DNA from: an uncultured Lachnoclostridium sp.
Lineage (GTDB): Bacteria; Bacillota; Clostridia; Lachnospirales; Lachnospiraceae
Reading direction: 5' to 3'
Assembly (NCBI GenBank): GCA_946415315.1
Contig: CAMKRZ010000020.1
Coordinates: 1-57,609 of the forward strand
DNA length: 57,609 bases
This document shows, in pieces, positions 44,531-52,259 of the stretch. Position 1 is the first letter of the stretch; the number at the start of each line of letters is the position of its first letter. The notes beneath the pieces are model-generated. The model ran no database searches and was not told the DNA's origin. It saw only the letters and a program-made list of their open reading frames with translations. Made by a program: the position numbers and the translations under genes.

Positions 44531-45079
44531 TCAGAAACTGGGGGGCGTGCTCACCCACAGCAGAACCGCATCTCCGCGGCTCGCGGAAGCTACGCTGTGA
44601 GGCTTGTTGGCCGGATAGATAAAGGAGTCGCCCTTGTGAACCGTGTAGGTCTTGTCACCGTACTCGAGTCTGACGGTGCCCTGCAGCACGTAGCCGAACT
44701 CTTCGCCGTCGTGGGGTTTGTCAAAATTTGTGGAGGTTCCCGGACGCAGCCGCATGAGGATCGGCTCGAGGCTGCGGCTCTGCGCGGATGCGACAAGCCA
44801 GCTCACGATGTTGCCGTTGCTGTCCTCATTTTCAAAATAATCTTCCTTGCGGTAGACAATCTCGGGCTCCTCGTCTTCGCTGAAGAATTCCGAGAGGTTG
44901 GTGCCCAGACATTCAACAATATCCTGCAACGTGGAAACCGAGGGGGCAGTCTGTCCGCGCTCGAGCTGGGAGATAAATCCCTTCGTCAGCTCTGTCCGTG
45001 CGGCAAGCTCCTCCTGCGTCAGTCCGTTCTTGTTGCGGAGATCCTTGATCCTTTTACCGATTCTTTCCTCTATTTCCAT
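44531..45079 (-). CDS. XRE-family regulator with cupin domain (pot operon regulator)
   Basis: 182 residues. Residues 1-65 are a lambda-repressor-like helix-turn-helix (LTQEELAARTELTKGFISQLERG), and residues 105-180 form a cupin barrel (RPGTSTNFDKPHDGEEFGYVLQG ... KGDSFIYPANKPHSV). PuuR-like proteins of this build sense small molecules such as polyamines and repress transport or catabolism genes. As the first gene of the potABCD transcript it probably controls its own operon. Confidence 0.9.
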   Translation of the reverse strand: MEIEERIGKRIKDLRNKNGLTQEELAARTELTKGFISQLERGQTAPSVSTLQDIVECLGTNLSEFFSEDEEPEIVYRKEDYFENEDSNGNIVSWLVASAQSRSLEPILMRLRPGTSTNFDKPHDGEEFGYVLQGTVRLEYGDKTYTVHKGDSFIYPANKPHSVASASRGDAVLLWVSTPPSF

Positions 45080-45106
45080 ATAAGGGCACCCCTTTCCACT
45101 CTCACC

Positions 45107-45134
45107 ATTATATGTATACTAAACTTAAAGTCAA
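45107..45134 (-). promoter_or_regulatory. promoter of the regulator-potABCD operon
   Basis: On the minus strand: -35 TTGACT (45129-45134), a 16-base spacer and consensus -10 TATAAT (45107-45112). GTATAC inside the spacer is a small dyad that could be part of an operator. Confidence 0.8.
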
Positions 45135-45178
45135 GTATTATTTTCATCAAAGAGATTCGCAGCTGCCGTGCAAACGTG

Positions 45179-45207
45179 TTGACGCTGTTTTCCGAGTATG
45201 GTACGAT
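45179..45207 (+). promoter_or_regulatory. promoter of the two-component operon
   Basis: -35 TTGACG (45179-45184), a 17-base spacer, -10 TACGAT (45202-45207), divergent from the pot promoter with about 45 bases between their -35 boxes. Confidence 0.6.
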
Positions 45208-45301
45208 TTTTTCGAAAAAATTTTCCCTGACATACAGAGTACACATCCATGGGGTATGGTAGCGTTGCAAAGGAACGAACGGGACCGGAAAGGAGACGCC
45301 G

Positions 45302-45970
45302 ATGTGCCGGATTTTGCTGGCGGAGGACAATGACAATCTGCGGGAGGTTATGACCGACTACCTCTCGGACAACGGATTTACCATCGACGCGGTGGCGGAC
45401 GGGATGGCGGCGTGGGACGCATTTTGCGAACGCGATTACCGGCTCGTGCTGCTCGACGTGATGATGCCGAAAATGAACGGTTTCGACGTGTGCCGCCGGA
45501 TCCGTGCGAAAGAGGACGTGCCAGTCCTGTTTCTGACGGCCCGCGTGCAGGAGGAGGACCAGCTTTTAGGGTACTCGCTCGGAGCGGACGAGTACATTGT
45601 GAAGCCGTTCTCGCTGCCGGTGCTGGTTGCCAAATGCAGGGCAATCCTGGAGCGCGCGGCCGGACATGCGATGACCGCGGATGTCTTCACGCTCGAAGGG
45701 CTGACTGTCAATTTCGTATCCGGAAAGACGAGTGTGGACGGCAAAGACATCGAACTGCAGGCGCTTGACTACCGGCTGCTTCGGTACTTTATCGCCAACC
45801 GCGGGAGGATCCTGACCCGGGATCAGATCCTCGACCGCATCTGGGGGCTGGAGTACGAGGGCAGCGACCGCGTGGTTGACACGCACATCAAGAAGCTTCG
45901 CAAGGCGCTCGGCCGGTACGGCAGTCACATCGAGACCGTGATCAAGGAAGGATACCGGTTCGTTCCGTAG
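45302..45970 (+). CDS. OmpR-family response regulator
   Basis: 222 residues. The receiver domain (1-115) has the acidic pocket LLAEDN (Asp9), the phospho-acceptor Asp52 in LLDVMMP, Thr in FLTAR and Lys in VKPFS. The C-terminal winged helix (about 128-222) includes LLRYFIANRGRILTRDQIL and HIKKLRKALG. It acts as a DNA-binding output regulator. Two histidine kinase genes follow in the same direction. Confidence 0.95.
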   Translation: MCRILLAEDNDNLREVMTDYLSDNGFTIDAVADGMAAWDAFCERDYRLVLLDVMMPKMNGFDVCRRIRAKEDVPVLFLTARVQEEDQLLGYSLGADEYIVKPFSLPVLVAKCRAILERAAGHAMTADVFTLEGLTVNFVSGKTSVDGKDIELQALDYRLLRYFIANRGRILTRDQILDRIWGLEYEGSDRVVDTHIKKLRKALGRYGSHIETVIKEGYRFVP

Positions 45971-46004
45971 CATGGGAACAACGCAGCGGAAGTGGGGATG
46001 AGTA

Positions 46005-47993
46005 ATGAAAAATCAGGGAAAACGAAAATGGAGGAGCGTGCGTGCATGCCTGATGATCGAGGTGATCTTCATGGCGGCGGCAGCGGTGTTTCTGACGGCG
46101 CGGTACTTCTTCACGAAGGCGGATGTGCGGATGGAAGCGGAGGCGCAGCTGGACCGGTTGACGGACACGGCGAGGGAAGCGCGCGCGGGGGCAGGTGACA
46201 GCGATGATCCCGATTATCAAAGGGAAGCCGGGCGGTTCGGACTGGAGCTGACCGGGGCATGGAATGTGTCGAACTATCTGTCGAAGATCTTGCAGACCGC
46301 GAATTCTGCAGGATTGGACAACAGTTTTTACGATTGTATCAGCGTAGCGGTATATACGGATAATGTTCCGGCTACGGAACCGTACGTGGCAAAGCACGCG
46401 GGAAATATGTACATCTGCGGGGATATCCTTCTCGCCTGCTATCAGCCGTCGGAGACGGAGAGCATCGTGTGGGATCTGACAAAATTTTTCACGGAGGAGG
46501 ATGTCCGCGAGCTGATGAACCGGAAGGGTTCGGGATCCGATCTGGGGCTGTATTACGCGGCAAGGGTGGATTCCCTGTACGGCCGTGAGACGGAGGGCGG
46601 ACAGCTGATCCCGACGAAGGCTACGATTGTTCTGGATTACATAGGGATGGACTGTTATACACTGGTCTCAAAGGATTTTCGGAATACGGACGAGCTGATC
46701 TGGAAGAAGAATAATTCCGCAGACCCTGACGACGAGGGGGAAGCGGCGTTTGCGCCGGGAGTGAAACTGATCATGGCCCGGCAGAGCAAGGCGCTGAGCG
46801 AGGTGCTCACAGATCCTGAAAAATGGGAAGAACTGGATCTCAACCGGTATTATTTTACGAAGAGAAGTTTCACAACAAATGTTTCCCGTGAGACGCCCGA
46901 CCGGATCACAAAGACGCTGGAATCCGGCAGCGGCATGGTTGTCTATACGGACACCGGGTCGTATCCGCTGGTGATGGAGTACTACGTGTTGGTGGACGTC
47001 AAAGCGGTCACGTGGAACAAGTTGGGGGGAACAGTCGTGTTCACGCTTCTGTTTGCCCAGGCGGTCGCGCTCATCGTGATGATCGTGAGCGGTGTGATGC
47101 GGCAGAAGAAGGATGAGGAGGAGCAGCTGCGGAACACGTTCATCAGCGCGATGGCGCACGAGCTGAAGTCCCCGGTCGAGGCTACCCGAAACACGGCGCA
47201 GAGGCTCGCGGAGGGCGTCGACCCGGGGGAGCGGGCGCGCTGCCTGGAGGCGCTCTCGCGCGAGAGCGAGACGATGAACGACCTGTTGAACCGCATGCTC
47301 ACGTACACCCGCGTGATGGACGGCAAGGTTACGCTTCGGGAGAAGAAGACCGACCTGCAGCAGCTGGTGCAGAGCGTGCTGCCGGCGTACGCGGAGCAAC
47401 TGACGGCGAAGCGGATGACGGTTGATCTCCCGGAAAATGATGCGCAGATATCGTGTGACCCGGATCTCATGAGGATCGTGATCGACAATTTCCTCTCCAA
47501 CGCAGTTTTGTACGGCGAGGAGGACAGTACGATCCGCATCGAAGCAAACAGTGAGGGACTTTCCGTGTGGAACCGCACGGAGACGCTTTCAAAGCAGGAT
47601 CTCAAGGGCATCTGGACGCCGATGTACGAGCGGGAACAGAACGGCGAACGAACTGTCTGTGGGATCGGCCTCGCGATGTGCGCAGGCATTTTACGGCTTC
47701 ACGGGGCGACATACGGCACGTACAACGAGGGCGACGGGCTGAAGGTGTTTTTCGACCTTTCCAAGGCAAAGAGTGTGTTCAAGGGGAGAAAATATGCATG
47801 GATTAACCTGTTGTCGATGTCGCTTGGGCTGTTCACCGCGATCATCTGGTTCATCGTATATTCCCAGATGGGATCCAAGCATTTATTGGCGGTTGCGTGC
47901 ATGTTCCTGATCAGCCCGGTGCTTTTCGCAGAAGCGTATGCGAAGGCTGAGATGCCGGATCTTCTGAGGACAAAGGCAAAGAAGAAAAAGTGA
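46005..47993 (+). CDS. sensor histidine kinase 1 of the pair
   Basis: 662 residues. A short cytoplasmic start, transmembrane helix 1 (about 15-37), an extracytoplasmic sensor region of about 300 residues, helix 2 (about 345-365), HisKA with His385 in AMAHELKSP, and an HATPase with N-box DNFLSNAV and a G-box near GIGLAMCAGI. Unusually, two more hydrophobic segments (about 604-645) follow the kinase domain. The second kinase overlaps or abuts it and is a clear paralogue: MKNQGKRKWRSVR aligns with MRKHRKNRWKSIR. Confidence 0.92.
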   Translation: MKNQGKRKWRSVRACLMIEVIFMAAAAVFLTARYFFTKADVRMEAEAQLDRLTDTAREARAGAGDSDDPDYQREAGRFGLELTGAWNVSNYLSKILQTANSAGLDNSFYDCISVAVYTDNVPATEPYVAKHAGNMYICGDILLACYQPSETESIVWDLTKFFTEEDVRELMNRKGSGSDLGLYYAARVDSLYGRETEGGQLIPTKATIVLDYIGMDCYTLVSKDFRNTDELIWKKNNSADPDDEGEAAFAPGVKLIMARQSKALSEVLTDPEKWEELDLNRYYFTKRSFTTNVSRETPDRITKTLESGSGMVVYTDTGSYPLVMEYYVLVDVKAVTWNKLGGTVVFTLLFAQAVALIVMIVSGVMRQKKDEEEQLRNTFISAMAHELKSPVEATRNTAQRLAEGVDPGERARCLEALSRESETMNDLLNRMLTYTRVMDGKVTLREKKTDLQQLVQSVLPAYAEQLTAKRMTVDLPENDAQISCDPDLMRIVIDNFLSNAVLYGEEDSTIRIEANSEGLSVWNRTETLSKQDLKGIWTPMYEREQNGERTVCGIGLAMCAGILRLHGATYGTYNEGDGLKVFFDLSKAKSVFKGRKYAWINLLSMSLGLFTAIIWFIVYSQMGSKHLLAVACMFLISPVLFAEAYAKAEMPDLLRTKAKKKK

Positions 47994-48004
47994 GTGTGTC
48001 GCGT

Positions 48005-49948
48005 ATGAGAAAACACAGGAAAAACAGATGGAAGAGCATTCGGCCGTATCTGCTGACCGAACTGATCGCCGTCGTCATGGCTGTCCTGTTAGCGGCGACA
48101 ATCTACTTCAGCAACAGGGCAACCGTGCTCGCAGATATTGAAGAGCGGATGAATCAGTACGGACAGTATTATGTCCTTTCCGCCTCCGATGTCGGTGAAA
48201 GTATGTCAAGGGTTCGGTTTATGCTCCGCGAGCTGAACAGTCAGACCGATTACCGGGACTGTACCGTCGTTGCGTTTCTTTGTGAGCTGACCGGGGACGA
48301 TGGGGAAGGCGAGGAGTCGGACGACAGTGCGTTCTCCGGAGGCGGATTGTTTCTGGAAGGGACGTTTGCATATTTGGAAGCGTTTTATTCAGAGGACAGC
48401 AGGGAAGCTTCGGGAGGTTTGGATGTACGAGACTATCTCTGGGATTTGAAGAAGTTTTTTTCGAAGAAAGATATAGACGCTTTAGTCGATTTTATTCCGA
48501 AGGACAGTACAGGCGAGGATGACTGGGCGAAGTATAAGCTGGTGGAAGTGCGGGGGCGTAAGACGGGCGACGGTCATTTTCAGATTACGGGAATGAGAGT
48601 AACGAAAGAGAACGATCTTCTCGAGCTGAGATCGCCCGAGTTTCGGGAGACGGATGAAGCAATTCCGGAAAATTACCGGACGGAGGATGGCCGTCAGGGA
48701 AGGGTCTCCCTTCAACTTCATGTGATCACCCAGAATCCGGAAATGAGCACTCTGGTCAACACGTTCCGGAATCAGGAAGCGGACAGGGGAAAGTATTTCT
48801 GGAAGGTGTTCGACAACAGCGATCCGTGGCTCAATTCACAGAACGAGATCAATGAGCGGATCGAGCATCTCCGGGCAGGAGACGGAGGCGAGATTTCCTA
48901 CATGGTTGCCGACCGTTCGACACCGAGCACGGTATTCTATGTGTTGATCGATCACGCCCGGATCACGTGGAACAGGACTTTGCGGAAAATGATCTGCATA
49001 GCCATCCTGCTCCAGGGCTACGCGATCCTTGCCATGATCCTCGTACATGCCGGCCTGAGAAAGAAGGAGGAGCGCAGACAGCTGCATGCCACTTTTGTCA
49101 ATGCGATGGCTCATGAGCTGAAGACTCCGGCAGCGGTTGTGCGCAACACGGCAGAGTACCTGGCGACCGGTGCAAAACCGGAGAAGCAGGACCACTACAT
49201 CAACGTTCTGATGCGTGAGAGCGAGTCCATGGACACACTGCTGAACCGCATGCTGACGTACACGCGCGTGCTGGACGGCAACGTCGAGTTCAAGCCTGTG
49301 AAGACGGATCTGAGCAAACTGGCGGAAGAAGCGATCATTCCCTATACCGACCTGATCGCGGAGAAGGGGATGACGGTTGATCTCTCGGTGAGACCGACGG
49401 TGACAACGAAATGCGATCCGGCGCTGATGAGCATGGTGATCGACAACCTCATTTCCAACGCGGTGCGGTATGGCAATCCGGGGAGCAGGATCGTCGTTCG
49501 TCTCAACGAAATGGTATTTTCCGTGTGGAACGAGGCGGAGGCGCTCTCGGAGGAAGACCTGGCGTCTGTCTGGACTCCGATGTTCGTGAGCGAACGCAGG
49601 GCGAAGGATTCGGAAACCGGCGGCATGGGACTTGCCATCAGTGCCGGGATCCTGAAACGCCACGGGTTTACATACGGCGCAAGCAACGTGGAAAACGGAT
49701 TGCTGTTCTGGATCAAACTTGCGGAGACGAAGGGAACGGACAAACAGGAATCGGACGATTCGCGGAACAACGGTGCCGTATGGAGCGCCCTGTGTTTTTC
49801 ACTGATCCCGTTGTACAGTGTGATTGCCGGCAACGACGATTGGTCGGATCTGGTTATCGTCGGGATCTGGATGGCCTTCTGCATTTTCGAGATTCTGATC
49901 CGCACATATACACTGAAAAAAAAGAAAAAACAACCGAAAAGCGATTAA
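48005..49948 (+). CDS. sensor histidine kinase 2 of the pair
   Basis: 647 residues with the same architecture as kinase 1: helix 1, a different extracytoplasmic region, helix 2, HisKA with His370 in AMAHELKTP, HATPase (DNLISNAVRYG, GGMGLAISAGI) and two hydrophobic segments at the C-terminus (about 595-632). I chose the ATG at 48005, whose N-terminus aligns without gaps to kinase 1; a GTG at 47990 would overlap the kinase 1 stop (GTGA). Both kinases would share the single response regulator upstream, or work as a heterodimer. Confidence 0.9.
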   Translation: MRKHRKNRWKSIRPYLLTELIAVVMAVLLAATIYFSNRATVLADIEERMNQYGQYYVLSASDVGESMSRVRFMLRELNSQTDYRDCTVVAFLCELTGDDGEGEESDDSAFSGGGLFLEGTFAYLEAFYSEDSREASGGLDVRDYLWDLKKFFSKKDIDALVDFIPKDSTGEDDWAKYKLVEVRGRKTGDGHFQITGMRVTKENDLLELRSPEFRETDEAIPENYRTEDGRQGRVSLQLHVITQNPEMSTLVNTFRNQEADRGKYFWKVFDNSDPWLNSQNEINERIEHLRAGDGGEISYMVADRSTPSTVFYVLIDHARITWNRTLRKMICIAILLQGYAILAMILVHAGLRKKEERRQLHATFVNAMAHELKTPAAVVRNTAEYLATGAKPEKQDHYINVLMRESESMDTLLNRMLTYTRVLDGNVEFKPVKTDLSKLAEEAIIPYTDLIAEKGMTVDLSVRPTVTTKCDPALMSMVIDNLISNAVRYGNPGSRIVVRLNEMVFSVWNEAEALSEEDLASVWTPMFVSERRAKDSETGGMGLAISAGILKRHGFTYGASNVENGLLFWIKLAETKGTDKQESDDSRNNGAVWSALCFSLIPLYSVIAGNDDWSDLVIVGIWMAFCIFEILIRTYTLKKKKKQPKSD

Positions 49949-49956
49949 GATCATCA

Positions 49957-49990
49957 AAACGGCGCGAGGCTTGACCTTGCGCTGTTTGTT
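49957..49990 (+). terminator. terminator after the two-component operon
   Basis: A 13-bp stem AAACGGCGCGAGG / CCTTGCGCTGTTT with two G-U pairs and a short loop, followed by GTTCG. The T-run is poor. Confidence 0.6.
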
Positions 49991-50018
49991 CGTCGGCATC
50001 ATTCGGCTGAAAAAACAG

Positions 50019-50048
50019 TTGTATATCATGGGGAGAAAGTGATATACT
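50019..50048 (+). promoter_or_regulatory. promoter with inverted repeat upstream of nadE
   Basis: -35 TTGTAT (50019-50024), an 18-base spacer, -10 TATACT (50043-50048). A perfect 8-bp inverted repeat GTATATCA (50021-50028) / TGATATAC (50040-50047) covers both boxes and looks like an operator. Confidence 0.5.
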
Positions 50049-50057
50049 TTCTGCGAG

Positions 50058-50098
50058 GGCAAAGGAGTCTGATTTCATAAGACTTCTTTGCCTTTTTT
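50058..50098 (+). terminator. intrinsic terminator inside the nadE leader
   Basis: A strong hairpin GGCAAAGGAGTCT / AGACTTCTTTGCC (one mismatch) followed by six T. It begins only about ten bases after the -10 box, so the predicted transcript would start almost directly with the terminator. This suggests attenuation of nadE or a decoy unit. Confidence 0.85.
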
Positions 50099-50162
50099 GT
50101 GTATGAAGCAAGAGCACTCATTCCGGTGAAGAGTGCCGGGACAAATGGGAGGCAGAACGAAT

Positions 50163-52181
50163 ATGAAAAACAGGTTGATTCAGGTGGTTTCGGCAGTTCC
50201 GGAGCTTCGCGTCGGGGATGTTAGGTTCAATGAGGAGCAGATCATCGCAATGATCCGTGAAATGACCGGCAGCGGCGTGATCGTGTTCCCGGAGTTGTCC
50301 GTGACCGGATATACATGCGCGGATCTGTTCCTGAGTGATCTGCTGTTGCAGGAGTCGGAAAATGCGGTCGTGCGCATTGCGGAGGCGACCGCGCGGACGG
50401 GAGTAACCGCGGTAGTGGGAGTTCCGGTGAGATTTCGGAACAGGCTGTACAACTGCGGCGCAATTCTTTCCTGTGGTGAAGTGAAGGCGCTGGTGCCGAA
50501 AACCTACATGCCGAATTACTCAGAATTTTACGAGTGCCGATGGTTTGCCTCGGGACGGGGGGTCATCGGGGAGAGCGTGCGCTTCGGAGGTCGGGAAGTC
50601 CCTTTCGGAGTTGACATCCTTGCGGAGGATCCCATGACGGAGGCGGTGCTCGGCGTCGAGCTCTGCGAGGATCTGTGGGTGCCGGACAAACCGAGCACGC
50701 ACGCGGCGCTCGCAGGCGCAACGATCATCGCCAATCTGTCGGCGTCCGACGAACTGATCGGCAAGCAGGAGTACCGCAGGGAGTTGGTGAAGCAGCAGAG
50801 CGGTTCATGCTACTGCGCATACATATACTCTTCGGCCGGAACGAGTGAGAGCAGCACGGACCTTGTGTTCTCGGGGCACTCGGTGATCGCGCAAAACGGC
50901 GCTGTCTTCGCGGAGACCGTCTTCCCGCAGTACCCGAGCGCCGTGAAGGCGGTGATCGACCTCGGGGTTATCCTGCATGACCGGAGGCGGCAGAACACGT
51001 TCGAGAATTCCTGTTGCATGACACAGCCTTCTGGAAACGAAACCGGAAAAAACGGCAACATATCAGCCGGCAGCAGTAACGTCGGGTCTGCCTCGTACCG
51101 TCGTGTGCCGGTTCGCATCCAGGCGATCGGCTCCGACGAAGTGACCCCGGAGGAACTGACAGAGCTGATGAACAGCTATGAATACCCCGTGGCGCGCAAT
51201 CCGTTCGTGCCGGCGGACGACAGCGAGCGGGACGCGAGATGCCGACGGATCCTGCAGATCCAGGCAAACGGACTGGCAACCCGCGTGAGGGCGACGGGGA
51301 TCCGCAATCTTGTCATCGGGATTTCCGGCGGACTGGACTCGACGCTGGCGCTTCTGGTCTGCGCGGAGGCGAAGAAACTTGTTCCCGGGATCCGGATCAT
51401 CACCTACACGATGCCGAACGAGGGCAACACTTCGGGCAGGACATACCGAAACGCCGTCCGTCTGATGGAACTCCTCGCGGATGAGTCGCACGAGATCCCG
51501 ATCCGGGAGGGCGTGCAGCTCCATCTCGCGCAGCTCGGACATGAGCAGGAGTACCGGGGCGAGGGCGACGTCACCTATGAAAACGCCCAGGCGCGCATGC
51601 GCACGTACATTCTGATGGATGCCGCCAACATGAAGCAGGGGTTGGTCGTCGGCACCGGCGACCTTTCTGAACTGGCGCTTGGGTGGTGCACCTACAACGG
51701 CGACCACATGTCGATGTACGCGGTGAACAGCTCCGTGCCGAAGACGCTGGTGCAGTTTATCTGCCGTACCTACGCCGGAATGTGCGGAAGCGGGGAGCTT
51801 AAGGAGGTGCTGCTCGACATTTGTGACACGCCGATCACGCCGGAACTCACGCCGACCGCAGGTGGTCAGATCGCACAGAAGACCGAGGAGAAGATCGGCC
51901 GCTATGACCTGAATGACTTCTTCCTTTTCTACACGTTGCGGTACGGGTTTGAGCCGCTGAAGACGGTCGCATTTGCCTGCCGGGCATATCCCGCGCTCAC
52001 GGAGACGGAGGTGCGGGAGGCTGCGGTGAAGTTCTTCCGACGGTTCTTCTCGCAGCAGTTCAAGCGCAGTTGCCTGCCGGACGGGCCGAAGGTCGGTTCG
52101 GTGACACTGTCGCCGAGAGGAGACTGGAGGATGCCGAGCGACGCGTCGGTCGCCTTGTGGCTGGCGGAGCTCGAACAGTGA
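50163..52181 (+). CDS. nadE: glutamine-dependent NAD+ synthetase
   Basis: 672 residues, two domains. The N-terminal nitrilase-type glutaminase (1-290) has the catalytic triad Glu44 (FPELS), Lys113 (VPKTY) and Cys168 (ELCEDLW). The C-terminal ATP-pyrophosphatase synthetase has the P-loop SGGLDS (388-393) and a GTGDLSELALGW motif. It makes NAD from deamido-NAD with ATP, using ammonia channelled from glutamine. The ATG at 50163 follows GGGAGG. It lies downstream of an unusual leader terminator. Confidence 0.96.
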   Translation: MKNRLIQVVSAVPELRVGDVRFNEEQIIAMIREMTGSGVIVFPELSVTGYTCADLFLSDLLLQESENAVVRIAEATARTGVTAVVGVPVRFRNRLYNCGAILSCGEVKALVPKTYMPNYSEFYECRWFASGRGVIGESVRFGGREVPFGVDILAEDPMTEAVLGVELCEDLWVPDKPSTHAALAGATIIANLSASDELIGKQEYRRELVKQQSGSCYCAYIYSSAGTSESSTDLVFSGHSVIAQNGAVFAETVFPQYPSAVKAVIDLGVILHDRRRQNTFENSCCMTQPSGNETGKNGNISAGSSNVGSASYRRVPVRIQAIGSDEVTPEELTELMNSYEYPVARNPFVPADDSERDARCRRILQIQANGLATRVRATGIRNLVIGISGGLDSTLALLVCAEAKKLVPGIRIITYTMPNEGNTSGRTYRNAVRLMELLADESHEIPIREGVQLHLAQLGHEQEYRGEGDVTYENAQARMRTYILMDAANMKQGLVVGTGDLSELALGWCTYNGDHMSMYAVNSSVPKTLVQFICRTYAGMCGSGELKEVLLDICDTPITPELTPTAGGQIAQKTEEKIGRYDLNDFFLFYTLRYGFEPLKTVAFACRAYPALTETEVREAAVKFFRRFFSQQFKRSCLPDGPKVGSVTLSPRGDWRMPSDASVALWLAELEQ

Positions 52182-52259
52182 CAGGCGTTTTACCTGGTTG
52201 AGTCGGACCATCCGCTTTGGTGTATCGGTATTGGAAATGATTTAGGAGAGGTATGACAT

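Noticed and set aside
49949-50162. Known NAD-sensing riboswitch in the nadE leader
   Set aside because: The predicted transcript before the terminator is too short for an aptamer, and I recognise no riboswitch consensus.
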